Positions 7,568-16,400 of a stretch of DNA of 64,000 bases are shown in pieces (positions within the stretch are counted from its first letter, which is position 1; each line of letters begins with the position of its first letter). The stretch is from positions 1-64,000 of the forward strand of contig JAFVCA010000037.1 of NCBI GenBank assembly GCA_017479705.1, given 5' to 3'. The notes beneath the pieces were generated by a model that was given only the letters and a program-made list of their open reading frames with translations, was not told where the DNA came from and ran no database searches. A program made the translations under genes and the position numbers. Origin of the DNA: Bacteroidales bacterium (lineage in GTDB: Bacteria > Bacteroidota > Bacteroidia > Bacteroidales > P3).

Positions 7568-9820
7568 CTATTGCAGGGGGATGAGCCTTACGTAGTCGAG
7601 GATGGCTCGGTTGATGTTGTCCGGGTTCATGTTTTGGTTGTCCAGCTCGTAGATAAGTACCAGCGACTGCTCGCCTTGTTTCAGCTTCAGCACTACGGGA
7701 GTGCTGTATCCCCAGTTGTTCCAGAGGTCTTTGCCCCGTTGCGGGAAGACGACGCTGCCTACACGTCTGCCGTCGTACCACAGCATGCGGGTGGCACAGC
7801 TGTTGCCCGTGGTGGGGCTGCCGGAGCCGTTGGCATAGCGGAAGTCAATCAGATAGGTGCCGTCGGCGGGTACGTTGAGCCTTAAATCGATGCGGGTGTT
7901 GCTGGTCGAGGTGATTTCCACGGCACCGTTGCCGCTGTATCCCTGACAGCTCTTGAGGGTGGTTGGCTGGGCAAAGGCCGCCATGTCGAAGTGGCGTTCG
8001 TTGTCTATGCCAAAACGGACAAGGGGTTCGCTGGCAAAGCTTTCCGCGCCCAAAGAGTCCACGGCGACAACCTGGTATTCGGCAAATCCCTCATCGTCGG
8101 GGATGTCGTAGTAGTTGCCGTCGATGTTGCTTTCGGGCTGGATGGCAATGGGGCTGCCGTTGCGGAGTATCTTGTACTCCTTGGTGCCCTGCACTTGCTG
8201 CCACGACAGGCGCGTGGCTCCGTCTAACCAGGCCTGTGGCATGCGGGGAGAATGGCTCACGGGCTCGACCATGTGGACATCGTAACGGGAGAACTGGTCG
8301 TTCATCACTATGCGTACGCTGTGCCGGCCATTGATCATGGACGAGACAAAGGGCTCTTTAAGTTTCTTTCCGTCAATATAGAAGGCACTCACGCGGTCGC
8401 CAAACCCTTGGATGGTAATGTCGAGGATGGCTTTGCGGTATTTGAGATTGGTGAGTTGCTTCTTGGACATCCAGCCCTTCGGAACCAAGGGTTGGAAGGT
8501 GATGCCCTCCTCAGTCATGTTGATGCCGGCAAAGACGCGCAGAGGGATGCTGAGGTTGGCGGCCACGCTGAGCAGGGCGCTGCTGGAGTTGTAGGCAGTG
8601 TTGCAGGTGCCGTTGGTGGCATCGGTGTTCTCCATGTTGGTGGCCATGAGGGCTGTGGTGCGGTAGACCGACGCGAGGCCGTGGGTGACGGCCTGTGGGC
8701 AGCGGGTCAGGGCCGAGGCCCAGAGCCAGTAGGCCTCTGTATGTGGCCAGATGGCATTGTTGTGGAGGGTATAGATGTCGGGGATTTGAGGATTGAAGCA
8801 GGTCATGCCATAGGGCGACGAGGGAATGCTGTTCACTATCCGTTGGGCGCGCTGGGCGTCGGCTATGCCAAAGATGATGCACAGGGCTTCGCCAAGGGTC
8901 TCGCTGCGAGTGGAGACCGTCTTGTTCACCCTGCCGTAGAGATATTGCCCGTAATAGCCCACGCTCTCAATCCACAGGTGGTTGTTGATGCCCTCCTTGA
9001 TGGCGTCGGCAACCTGTTTGAAATGGGCGGCAGCCCCACCGTCGCCGCACAGTTGAGCCATGCGCGAGGCAATCTCGTTGGCACGGAAAAAGAGGGCGTT
9101 ATTGCTCAGACACTCTGACTGGGCAATGTCAGCCGGCTGCATCCAGGAGGGGTAGATGTCCTTGCGGCAGTAGGGGAGGGAGGCTTCGCCGTAGACCAGC
9201 CCAGTGATGTGGTCGTAAATCATGGCTTCGTCTTGTGAAAGACTGTGGCGCACCACTTCGTAACTCTGCTTCAGCCAGTCCTTGTCACCCGTGGCAAGAT
9301 AGACTTCCCACGCTCCGAGCGCCCACACGGCGCGGTCTGTTGTCACGGGCCAGGAGCCGCCGGTGCCGTCGTCCTGCACTATGCGGCCTTGCGACACACG
9401 TTTCATCAGGCTGCTCTGGGCGGCTTGGGGGTCGATAAGCGCCAGGGAGAGGAGCGACGAGTAGCCCAGATGGTGGGTCTTGGCGGCGGGCTGGTTGGCG
9501 TTTGCTTGCCAGTAGTTGCCTTTGTCCCACAGGTTTGCCAGCTCTTCAAGGGAGAGGTTGTAGAGCGTGTTGCTCGCCATTATCTCGCAGTTGAATTGGG
9601 GATAATTGTTTGTGACCACTTTCTGGAGCCATTTCCGCTGGTCCAAAGTGCTTGTAAGGGCATTGTCTGCAACAAATTCCGCGTGGTTCTTCCCGTCCAC
9701 CACTTTTCGGGGGTAAAGCGAGAAAGATTCCGAGGTGTAGAGCGGAGCATCCTGTGCCATTGCGGCAGGGATGGATAGTATAATAATCAGTATGATAGAA
9801 AGTTTTCTCAACATGCACAT
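7568..9820 (-). CDS. Secreted (alpha/alpha)6-barrel glycoside hydrolase-like protein
   Basis: 750 residues, signal peptide first (LSIILIIILSIPAAMA). Residues about 60-460 look like an (alpha/alpha)6 toroid of the GH63/GH37/MGH1-like type, with GGSWPVTTDRAVWALGAWEVY, SWMQPADIAQSECLSNNALFF and HNNAIWPHTEAYWLWA resembling acid/base and substrate-loop regions. A beta-sandwich, an FN3-like segment (LSWQQVQGTKEYKILRNG) and a C-terminal carbohydrate-binding-like domain (GTYLIDFRYANGSG) follow. Probably periplasmic or surface, acting on alpha-glucosides or mannosides; substrate unknown. Start could be the third codon (MLRK). Confidence 0.75.
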   Translation of the reverse strand: MCMLRKLSIILIIILSIPAAMAQDAPLYTSESFSLYPRKVVDGKNHAEFVADNALTSTLDQRKWLQKVVTNNYPQFNCEIMASNTLYNLSLEELANLWDKGNYWQANANQPAAKTHHLGYSSLLSLALIDPQAAQSSLMKRVSQGRIVQDDGTGGSWPVTTDRAVWALGAWEVYLATGDKDWLKQSYEVVRHSLSQDEAMIYDHITGLVYGEASLPYCRKDIYPSWMQPADIAQSECLSNNALFFRANEIASRMAQLCGDGGAAAHFKQVADAIKEGINNHLWIESVGYYGQYLYGRVNKTVSTRSETLGEALCIIFGIADAQRAQRIVNSIPSSPYGMTCFNPQIPDIYTLHNNAIWPHTEAYWLWASALTRCPQAVTHGLASVYRTTALMATNMENTDATNGTCNTAYNSSSALLSVAANLSIPLRVFAGINMTEEGITFQPLVPKGWMSKKQLTNLKYRKAILDITIQGFGDRVSAFYIDGKKLKEPFVSSMINGRHSVRIVMNDQFSRYDVHMVEPVSHSPRMPQAWLDGATRLSWQQVQGTKEYKILRNGSPIAIQPESNIDGNYYDIPDDEGFAEYQVVAVDSLGAESFASEPLVRFGIDNERHFDMAAFAQPTTLKSCQGYSGNGAVEITSTSNTRIDLRLNVPADGTYLIDFRYANGSGSPTTGNSCATRMLWYDGRRVGSVVFPQRGKDLWNNWGYSTPVVLKLKQGEQSLVLIYELDNQNMNPDNINRAILDYVRLIPLQ

Positions 9821-9834
9821 ATATTTTTACGGTG

Positions 9835-9842
9835 CAAAGATA
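9835..9842 (-). promoter_or_regulatory. -7 element of the glycoside hydrolase gene
   Basis: TATCTTTG on the minus strand, 15 bases before the start codon at 9820. The -33 position reads only as an A/T-rich stretch, so the match is half-complete. Confidence 0.55.
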
Positions 9843-9904
9843 CACAAAAAAAGTCATATATAGAGAAAAATGATGCGCACATTGCTTTTATCACGCTCTT
9901 TTGC

Positions 9905-9971
9905 AGGTCGGGGGACCTTATGGACGCACCGATGCGCGAATCGGTTTCGAGTGCGTTCACGTCTAAACGTG
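9905..9971. repeat. Three consecutive short perfect hairpins
   Basis: AGGTC-GGGG-GACCT (9905-9918), ACCGAT-GCGCGA-ATCGGT (9928-9945) and CACGT-CTAA-ACGTG (9958-9971) stand in a row in a divergent intergenic region, so they are not gene terminators. They could be protein-binding sites or part of an untranslated RNA. Confidence 0.5.
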
Positions 9972-10061
9972 TGGTTGCGAGAATCGATGCTCAAACCACC
10001 CTGTTCGATTGCCCAATTGTCCATTTTTTACATTTTTTTTCAATTATTGGATTTAATTTCG

Positions 10062-10069
10062 TATCTTTG
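10062..10069 (+). promoter_or_regulatory. -7 element of the small acidic protein gene
   Basis: TATCTTTG 34 bases before the ATG at 10104. The -33 region is T-rich without a clean TTTG. Confidence 0.6.
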
Positions 10070-10103
10070 CATTTCGAAATAACCTTTCAAAACATTACCG
10101 ATT

Positions 10104-10355
10104 ATGTCAGATACTGATTTAGAAGACAGGATTGCTACCGAGCTTTGTGATGTGCTCGACGAGCCAGAGGCCTATATGGGCTGCGTGCTTGGCATCAACA
10201 AGAAAACCCTCGAAGTCACCGTGGCCAGCCCCTCCTCGCTCACCAAGGACTTCGCCACCTACCCCATCGACTCCTTCCTCACCAACAATGATGAGGGCGA
10301 CATTGACCTCGACCTTGCCGAAATCAGCTATGTCGCTTCCCGCCACGAAGGTTGA
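10104..10355 (+). CDS. Small acidic conserved-looking protein
   Basis: 83 residues, strongly acidic (DTDLEDRIATELCDVLDEPE), with a second half that ends in EGDIDLDLAEISYVASRHEG. No signal peptide or membrane segment and no family I recognise. Its last 26 bases overlap the start of the broken glycosylase gene, so the two were translationally coupled before the element inserted. Confidence 0.7.
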   Translation: MSDTDLEDRIATELCDVLDEPEAYMGCVLGINKKTLEVTVASPSSLTKDFATYPIDSFLTNNDEGDIDLDLAEISYVASRHEG

Positions 10356-10467
10356 CCATCCTGTCGAGAGCCATCCTTTGCAGCCCTTTCTGCCTCCCAA
10401 CGCACGGCTGCTGATGCTGGGCAGTTTTCCGCCGCCCAAGGCTCGTTGGTGCATGGACTTTTTCTAA
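10330..10467 (+). pseudogene. Uracil-DNA glycosylase family protein, 5' part (45 codons)
   Basis: Residues 1-45 of a glycosylase of the uracil-DNA/deoxyinosine glycosylase superfamily: LPPNARLLMLGSFPP carries the family's GSFPP loop (residues 31-35), and the frame stops at CMDFF with a TAA made by the inserted element. Joining base 10466 to base 19822 restores the family's FYPN motif and an unbroken 204-residue frame with the fragment at 19820-20299. As integrated, it is likely inactive; excision would repair it. Confidence 0.88.
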
Positions 10468-10492
10468 ACAAATAATTTTAGGGTGTCAACTA
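10465..10492 (+). other. Left attachment junction (core TA plus P arm)
   Basis: Core TA at 10465-10466, then arm AACAAATA-ATT-TTAGGGTGTCAACTA to 10492. The arm overlaps the -33 of the recombinase promoter, so binding of the recombinase here could repress its own gene. Confidence 0.85.
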
Positions 10493-10507
10493 TTTTGCTT
10501 ATATTTG
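10477..10507 (+). promoter_or_regulatory. Promoter of the large serine recombinase
   Basis: TATATTTG (10500-10507) fits TAnnTTTG; TTTA (10477-10480) is a three-of-four match to the -33 with a 19-base spacer. It lies inside and just after the attachment arm. Confidence 0.6.
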
Positions 10508-10538
10508 CAACTCGAAACAACATTAAAACGATACAAAT

Positions 10539-12236
10539 ATGAGCAAAAAAGCCATTGGTTATGTGAGAGTTTCAACCACAAAGCAGGACTTGGATAGACA
10601 GAAGAATATGATAGAAGAGTTCTGCATTTATAAGAATTACCGTCTCATTAAAATTATTAGCGACCAAGTTTCTGGGGCAGAACTTGAACGTGAAGGCTAT
10701 CTTGAATTGCTTGAAACTAAAAAAAACGATGCTGACATTATCGTAATGACAGAAGTCTCTCGTTTGTCAAGAGTAGATGATGTTGTGGAGCCTTTAGGGC
10801 ATATTAATACCATGCTCCGAAAGGGAATTGATATTGTCTTTCTTGAAAACAACATATACAATAGCAGAGTGCTTGAAGGCGGAAGACGGTTGACTATTAC
10901 AGAAGTGCTTACCCTTGTCATTGAGCTGGATGCAGCAGCAAAAGAACGGAGAAAAATTGTTGGACGAATGATGTCTGGACGAAAATCAAAGTTTTTATCA
11001 TTCCCTAACATGTGCATCGGAAAAGTTCCTTTTGGTTATGCAAAGGTTGACAACCCTAATTATACACTCCATGTTACTCCAAAATCCTTTTTGGAAAGAA
11101 ATGAGAATGCAGATGTTGTTAGAAATATCTTTGAATGGATAATTGGAGGTTCAACTCTTAAAGATGTTGCATTAAGACTACAGCAAATGGGCATTAAATC
11201 AAACAGGGGTGCTGATTTTGACACGAGCCTTGTTTCAAATATTGTTCACAACGAAATATACAAAGGTGTCTGGAGGTTTTCTGGCAGGATAATAAAAGGT
11301 GATGCAATAGTTGATGAAGACACTTGGTTAAAAGCACAAGAAGCCTTAAAAAGCAACAGATTGAAAAATGTTATTCGCAATGTAAATTTCAACCCTCTTA
11401 AGGGGATTCTTAAGTGTCCTTGCGGAAAATCAATGTACATCGTAACAAACCGTACAAAAAGTAATAGAGTGCATAAACAGTACCGATGTGCGGTTAAGAA
11501 GAATCGTTACAATGAAACAATCTGCAATAACGGTGGAGCAGATGTTGATGTTATTTTAAATGCAGTATGGAACGCAGTATCATGTAGCATATCTAACAAG
11601 GAATTTCTAAATAAATCCAATGATGAAATCAAAAGGATTGATGAAGAAATTGCCCTCATAAAGAAAAACATTTCTTTTAACGAAAAGAAACTAAAGGAGA
11701 TTCAAAAGCAGCAACAATCATTATCAAAAGCAATTGGAAAAGCAGAAAATGAAAGATTGTTTGAAATGCTATCATCCCAATTTGAACAACTGGTTACAGA
11801 AGAGAACTCTATAATAGAGACCAACAAAAAAAATAATGACAATAAAATACAATATGAAGCGCTGAAACGACAACTCTCTTCAAAGACCGTTATTGAAAAT
11901 CCAACTGATGAAGAAAAAGCTCGTCTATATCAGCAATTATTAAGCAAAGTTGTTTACTATAGCGAAGTAATGCACAGAGGGTTTCTTGTTATCGACTTTA
12001 AGAACGGACTGCGGCTTATATATTTAATCCTCGTCAGTCAAAAGAAATCATATATTCAAATGCCTAATACTTTTAAGTTCAATGAAAAAACAAGGAAGGT
12101 GGTTGTTGAATCTTATAAATCTGTTACTACTGGCACAGAATACCCATTCTCATTTGACAGCCAAGTGAACGAGTACAACACGGTTGAAGTTGAGAAAAAC
12201 TTTCCCGACATCTGCAATGAAAACAGACTACATTGA
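10539..12236 (+). CDS. Large serine recombinase (integrase of the element)
   Basis: 565 residues. Resolvase-type catalytic domain with the nucleophile at Ser12 (GYVRVSTTKQDLDRQ) and the SRLSR motif; recombinase domain from about residue 160 (GKVPFGYAKVD, NEIYKGVW); a Cys-rich zinc ribbon (CPCGKSMY, YRCAVKK, then another Cys); a long charged coiled coil at about residues 360-450. This is the architecture of large serine integrases, which join attP and attB across a 2-bp core without tyrosine intermediates. It is the first gene inside the left end and surely moves this element. AT-rich like the rest of the element. Confidence 0.95.
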   Translation: MSKKAIGYVRVSTTKQDLDRQKNMIEEFCIYKNYRLIKIISDQVSGAELEREGYLELLETKKNDADIIVMTEVSRLSRVDDVVEPLGHINTMLRKGIDIVFLENNIYNSRVLEGGRRLTITEVLTLVIELDAAAKERRKIVGRMMSGRKSKFLSFPNMCIGKVPFGYAKVDNPNYTLHVTPKSFLERNENADVVRNIFEWIIGGSTLKDVALRLQQMGIKSNRGADFDTSLVSNIVHNEIYKGVWRFSGRIIKGDAIVDEDTWLKAQEALKSNRLKNVIRNVNFNPLKGILKCPCGKSMYIVTNRTKSNRVHKQYRCAVKKNRYNETICNNGGADVDVILNAVWNAVSCSISNKEFLNKSNDEIKRIDEEIALIKKNISFNEKKLKEIQKQQQSLSKAIGKAENERLFEMLSSQFEQLVTEENSIIETNKKNNDNKIQYEALKRQLSSKTVIENPTDEEKARLYQQLLSKVVYYSEVMHRGFLVIDFKNGLRLIYLILVSQKKSYIQMPNTFKFNEKTRKVVVESYKSVTTGTEYPFSFDSQVNEYNTVEVEKNFPDICNENRLH

Positions 12237-12575
12237 TACATTCGATGGCGGTCACTTATATACACTACACCATTGTAGGGATTGTTTTCTTACGACACAA
12301 GAGCATGAATATATAATGATTCTCAATTAATTACTAAGAATGTGTTTAAAATGATAAAACGATTAATAATCCACCGTTCTTAATATACAATAAGACCATT
12401 ATTGCCCCCCTCCATCATTTACTGAATTGACAGGTGCGACAGAGTGGACTACACCCTTAGTCCCCCCACTATTCTTGACTATAAAAAGCATTCTTTTACT
12501 TAATTCGTAGGAAGTAGTAAAACGTTTGCTTTATGTCAGAAGTAAATAGTACAAACCTTTTAAATTTCACACATC
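12237..12575. other. 339-base gap after the integrase gene
   Basis: AT-rich, stops in all frames. It holds a small CTACA/TGTAG hairpin near 12277 and no clear promoter: a TTTG at about 12527 lacks a matching -7. No repeat or RNA gene seen. Confidence 0.5.
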
Positions 12576-13607
12576 ATGTCAAATTCAGTGATGAGTCTTG
12601 CACCCTCAACAAAGGTGCTTCGTCAGTTCTCCAATGTTGAGGACGTTCCTTTTGAGGAAATCGTAGAAACCGTAGCCGTTAATGAGTCTTCAAGCATCAA
12701 TTTTCTGGAGTCAAACACCAGCGAAATCACGATGGCAGACCTCTCTAACGACTGCATCGTTCCCACATGGGGCAACCAAGAGTTGACAATTTCACATCAA
12801 GATTTTATCAGCACCGTGCGTGAAGCCGCTGTCGATTTCTACCGTGGGGAAAGATTGAATGCTCCTGCAATCAGAGTGAGCCACGAAATCAAAGGACGCA
12901 TTCCTTCGGCATTGAGCAAGAAACCTTCCGAGCTTCTGCCGACCGACAAAACCAAGTTCTACCAACGTCTTGCGTTTGCGTTCACCATCCCGACCATCTA
13001 TGAGACCATAGACGGCAAACGGATGGAGTTATGCGTTGGAGGTGTCCGAAACTACAACGACCTTAACCTCTACCGTGCTGCGAAGGGCTTCGAGAAGTTC
13101 AGCGTCTTCGTGGGCTGGAGAGTCAACGTCTGTTCAAACCAAGTGCTTACAGGCGATGGCTTGAAATACCAGTTGGAAGTGTCCGACCTTAACGACCTCT
13201 ACCGCCAGTTACTCATTCTCTTCAACAGTTATTCCCCTGCAAAGGATTTCTACCTAATGAAGAGTCTGACAGATACCCACATCAGCGAATCGCAATTCGC
13301 CCAAATCGTAGGAAGGTGTCGCCTTTACCAAGCCCTTCCACCACAGGCACAGCGTTCTATTCCACGCTTGCTTATCACAGACAGCCAGATTAACAACTGC
13401 TGTCGTGAGTTTTACAGCAACCCCAACTTTGGAGCAAAGGAAAATAGCATCAGCATGTGGGATTTTCACAACCTGCTAACAGAGAGCAATAAGAGTTCTT
13501 ACATAGACTCTTATCTGCAACGTGCATTGAACGCTACAGAGGTTAGTGTCGGCATCAACAATGCCCTTCGTGGCTACAATGACCGTTACGATTGGTTTTT
13601 GAGTTGA
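12576..13607 (+). CDS. DUF3871 family protein
   Basis: 343 residues, soluble. From about residue 95 it matches what I know of DUF3871, a family found on Bacteroidales mobile elements: IKGRIP, a KFYQRLAFAFTIP strand, VGGVRNYNDLNLY, the FVGWRVNVCSNQ region, QIVGRCRLYQALP and a C-terminal LxxANKSSYIDSYL-like stretch. Function is unknown in the family; it resembles plasmid-carried DUF932-type proteins of unproved role. It stands upstream of a strong terminator, as its own transcription unit. Confidence 0.75.
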   Translation: MSNSVMSLAPSTKVLRQFSNVEDVPFEEIVETVAVNESSSINFLESNTSEITMADLSNDCIVPTWGNQELTISHQDFISTVREAAVDFYRGERLNAPAIRVSHEIKGRIPSALSKKPSELLPTDKTKFYQRLAFAFTIPTIYETIDGKRMELCVGGVRNYNDLNLYRAAKGFEKFSVFVGWRVNVCSNQVLTGDGLKYQLEVSDLNDLYRQLLILFNSYSPAKDFYLMKSLTDTHISESQFAQIVGRCRLYQALPPQAQRSIPRLLITDSQINNCCREFYSNPNFGAKENSISMWDFHNLLTESNKSSYIDSYLQRALNATEVSVGINNALRGYNDRYDWFLS

Positions 13608-13629
13608 GCCATTCTCAACCCTCAATGTT

Positions 13630-13690
13630 ACAGTCCTTCACTTGTTACAGTTTAAATCTGCAACCGTAACAGGTGAAGGGCTGTTTTTGT
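13630..13690 (+). terminator. Terminator after the DUF3871 gene
   Basis: A 19-base arm from 13630 (ACAGTCCTTCACTTGTTAC) pairs with the arm ending in GGGCTGT at 13684 with only G-U exceptions, followed by TTTTTGTTTT. It lies 23 bases after the stop at 13607. Confidence 0.88.
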
Positions 13691-13714
13691 TTTACCTTAA
13701 ATCTTTGACTTAAA

Positions 13715-14380
13715 ATGAAACAATCAGCCGTAATTTATGCCAGAGTCTCATCGACTACCGACAGACAGGACACCCAAAGACAGGTGCAAGACCTTCTCTC
13801 ATTCGCGGAGTCAAACAAGATAATCGTGGAAAAAGTCTTTGAAGAGCATATCTCTGGAGCGAAAAAGAATGAAGAAAGAGCCGTTTTGAGCGAGTGCCTG
13901 GACTATTGCACCGCCCATTCTGTGAAATTCTTACTTCTGTCAGAACTTTCACGTTTAGGCAGGTCAACGCTCCAAGTGTTACGCTCGCTTGAAAAACTGC
14001 ATGAAGCACACGTTTCCGTCTTCATTCAGAACCTCGGACTCTATTCCCTGCAACCCGATGGGAAGGTCAATCCCATTGCTTCCATCCTTATCACGGTGCT
14101 TGCTGAAATGAGCAACATTGAACGTTCAAACATTCAGTACCGTTTGGCGAGTGGTCGCGCTCAATATGTGGCAGCAGGCGGCAAACTTGGACGCAAAGAG
14201 GGCTATACAAAGCCAGTCGAGCAACTGAAAGCGGAATATAAAGAAGCCATTGCCCTGTTGAGGAAGGGCTATTCCATCAGAGCCGTTGCGAAACTGCAAG
14301 GAGTCAGTCCGACAACAATTCAGAAGGTAAAAACCATGTTTGTGGATGGCACAATAGAGACAAAGTCGCCCAAAGAGTGA
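13715..14380 (+). CDS. Small serine recombinase (resolvase/invertase type)
   Basis: 221 residues. N-terminal resolvase domain with the catalytic serine at 12 (YARVSS) and a SELSRLGRSTL motif; C-terminal helix-turn-helix (AIALLRKGYSIRAVAKLQGVSPTTIQKV). Size and layout match DNA invertases and resolvases rather than the integrase. It could resolve dimers of an excised circle or flip a segment; no inverted pair of sites was found near it. Second serine recombinase of the element. Confidence 0.92.
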   Translation: MKQSAVIYARVSSTTDRQDTQRQVQDLLSFAESNKIIVEKVFEEHISGAKKNEERAVLSECLDYCTAHSVKFLLLSELSRLGRSTLQVLRSLEKLHEAHVSVFIQNLGLYSLQPDGKVNPIASILITVLAEMSNIERSNIQYRLASGRAQYVAAGGKLGRKEGYTKPVEQLKAEYKEAIALLRKGYSIRAVAKLQGVSPTTIQKVKTMFVDGTIETKSPKE

Positions 14381-14482
14381 GATTGGCATTATTTTCACTT
14401 TGCTTTTGGGAAAATACGACACTATGGTTATACTTGACTATGGGCATCAAGCCCAGCCGAGGAATAATTTTCATATTGTTTG

Positions 14483-14508
14483 GGAGGGCAGAAATGCCCT
14501 CCTTTTTT
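14483..14508 (+). terminator. Terminator after the small recombinase
   Basis: GGAGGGC (14483-14489), loop AGAAAT, GCCCTCC (14496-14502), then six T. A textbook intrinsic terminator. Confidence 0.92.
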
Positions 14509-14728
14509 ACAACATGCGATAGTGCATCACCAAAACAGGAGCGGTAATGCCACTTTCAGTAACACCATTTAAAGATGGTTGCATTCATTAGAAAAATATC
14601 AACTATAAGCCGTCTTAAAAATCGGGGGTAATATATAATATATTATACTCACCTATTTTTATTTACAGATAAACCTAAACATTTCATTTCCAGATTAACT
14701 ATTACCAAAATTAAAACATCAAAGCGAC
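14509..14728. other. AT-rich gap before the small-ORF cluster
   Basis: With the preceding stretch this is a 348-base gap (14381-14728). Apart from the terminator I see only AT-rich sequence (for example near 14620-14650), with no clear promoter, gene or repeat. Confidence 0.5.
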
Positions 14729-14899
14729 ATGCAAGAGTTTATTATGACATACCCATTAAACCGCCTTTTAAAAGAACTGAAAGAAGAGTGCGGACAAAGT
14801 GAGATTACCACAATGCGCCACCTCGCAGAGTGCAAAAGCAAAGGGCTTTTGGATTACGACAATGAGTTAATTTACATCTGCTATGTGGATATTTTTTAA
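14729..14899 (+). CDS. Small hypothetical protein, 56 residues
   Basis: Begins MQEFIMTYPLNRLLKELKEE and ends CYVDIF. Helical, no signal peptide, no family recognised. It overlaps the start of the next ORF by 17 bases, which suggests coupled translation; that coupling is the main support for it being real. Confidence 0.5.
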   Translation: MQEFIMTYPLNRLLKELKEECGQSEITTMRHLAECKSKGLLDYDNELIYICYVDIF

Positions 14900-15398
14900 T
14901 GATGGAATTAAGGAGTTGAAAATACCAGTCCTCACCACTCTTTTAAGAACCATGTGGAAAACACAGCGGGCTGGGCATAGATTAAGCCAGCCGGATTTGG
15001 TTGAAGGGAAACAAAAGACAGAAACCCTTTCCTTACACCTCAAATCGGCTTGTTTAGCAGGGGTTATCTACAAAATAAAGGGGAACGCAATCCCAATTAA
15101 TGACGGCTTCATTTCAGAGCCAAACGAATACATACCACTTAACCCCACTCATAAGATAAACATTGCGGAATACAGTGAAATAAACGAAGCGTTCTCGTTT
15201 GCTCTACAAGAAACACTTGGTGTTAAACAGACCAAGTATTATAAGGACAAATTCAGCCCAATAGCACCTGCAGACATTAATATTCAGATAATGACACACG
15301 AAGATTGGGGCAATTATAGACTTGCATACTCATTAGAAGCCCCTCAACTCGGAGTGCCAAGAGTAATATGCTTTACAAAACCACATTACGGATTATGA
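14883..15398 (+). CDS. Hypothetical element protein, 171 residues
   Basis: Soluble, no signal peptide and no known domain. Starts MWIFFNDGIKELKIP; the middle contains KTETLSLHLKSACLAGVIYK and the end is rich in Pro and aromatic residues. Its stop overlaps the next start (ATGA at 15395-15398), so the three ORFs 14729-15607 form one operon. Role unknown. Confidence 0.6.
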   Translation: MWIFFNDGIKELKIPVLTTLLRTMWKTQRAGHRLSQPDLVEGKQKTETLSLHLKSACLAGVIYKIKGNAIPINDGFISEPNEYIPLNPTHKINIAEYSEINEAFSFALQETLGVKQTKYYKDKFSPIAPADINIQIMTHEDWGNYRLAYSLEAPQLGVPRVICFTKPHYGL

Positions 15399-15607
15399 TA
15401 CAGCAAGAAGTAAAACAAATATTTCACTGTGGAGAGCGAATCACCAATGAGGAAGCGAGACGCAGACTCCGCACCATATTCGACAGATACGACATCAACA
15501 GAAAGCCCAAAGCAACAGACCTTCTGCTTTATGGCATCAAGACCAAACGCATAGCCATCAAGCAAGGAGAAAAACGAGTTGAGGGAGTGGCTATTCTTTC
15601 GACTTAA
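15395..15607 (+). CDS. Small basic hypothetical protein, 70 residues
   Basis: MIQQEVKQIFHCGERITNEE then an Arg/Lys-rich helix and a short beta tail. I choose the ATG of the ATGA overlap over an upstream ATG at 15368. Basic charge and the small helical fold would suit nucleic-acid binding, but nothing identifies it. Confidence 0.55.
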   Translation: MIQQEVKQIFHCGERITNEEARRRLRTIFDRYDINRKPKATDLLLYGIKTKRIAIKQGEKRVEGVAILST

Positions 15608-15755
15608 ACAGTACAGTTTATTTTAGTAGCCATCAAAAAGAAGAACAAACCAGCCGTACCAAGAATCTCAAAAGAAAGCAAATCCATGCGGAATAATCTG
15701 TTTCCAATACCTTTCTTTATGATATTGATTCAGAAATGAGGTCATAATGTACCGA

Positions 15756-16391
15756 CTAATCCAATTCACTCTCTTTGATTTCACCCGAACCATCGCATTT
15801 ATCACAATCTTCAAGAAAATAGCCCCTGCCCCCACACGCATTGCATTTGGTTGAATAAGTGTTTAGATTGGTTTGATAATCCCCCAAACCCGAACCTTGA
15901 CATCTGGGGCAGTTATTCCACCCCTTTCCTCCACATTCCTGGCAAGCATAATAACCGTCGTTGCCACAAAGGAAACAAAATTCATAGCCGTTGCCAGAGC
16001 AATTGGGACAATTAATCCACTCACCTACACCACCAAGGCTATAATAAATCAACCCAATCCCTCCACACCTGCTACACTGGATTTTTCTACCACCACAGTT
16101 GGAACACTTTTGATACCCCCTACCATAACATACAGTACAAGTTAATCGGTGTTGCCCATTGCAAGTGATACATATTGACCTCTCTGTCACCATGGACGTT
16201 CCCTGAGTAGAGCCAGCGCCATTACATAAAAAACACTCTCTTGTTATTTGACCACTGCCATCACATTTGTCACATTCCACAATCTTATCTATCTTCTCTT
16301 TGGCAGGAGTTACTTCTTCATTCGATTGCCCTTGGAAGCAAGCCGCATTCAGTAGGGATGCGGTTATTATGACAAGTACGCTTTTCCTCAT
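15756..16391 (-). CDS. Cys-rich lipoprotein with DnaJ-type zinc-finger repeats
   Basis: 211 residues. A signal peptide ends in a lipobox (LLNAACF), so the mature protein should be lipid-anchored. From residue 38 on it is a run of CxxCxGxG-type repeats (CDKCDGSG, CFLCNGAG, CTVCYGRG, CSRCGGIG, CPNCSGNG, CQECGGKG, CPRCQGSG, CNACGGRG, CDKCDGSG), as in the zinc-binding centre of DnaJ but with more repeats and no J domain. It probably binds several zinc ions. Last gene of a three-gene minus-strand operon, 9 bases after its neighbour. Role unknown; a surface chaperone-like or redox role is only a guess. Confidence 0.75.
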   Translation of the reverse strand: MRKSVLVIITASLLNAACFQGQSNEEVTPAKEKIDKIVECDKCDGSGQITRECFLCNGAGSTQGTSMVTERSICITCNGQHRLTCTVCYGRGYQKCSNCGGRKIQCSRCGGIGLIYYSLGGVGEWINCPNCSGNGYEFCFLCGNDGYYACQECGGKGWNNCPRCQGSGLGDYQTNLNTYSTKCNACGGRGYFLEDCDKCDGSGEIKESELD

Positions 16392-16400
16392 TTTGCTTTT

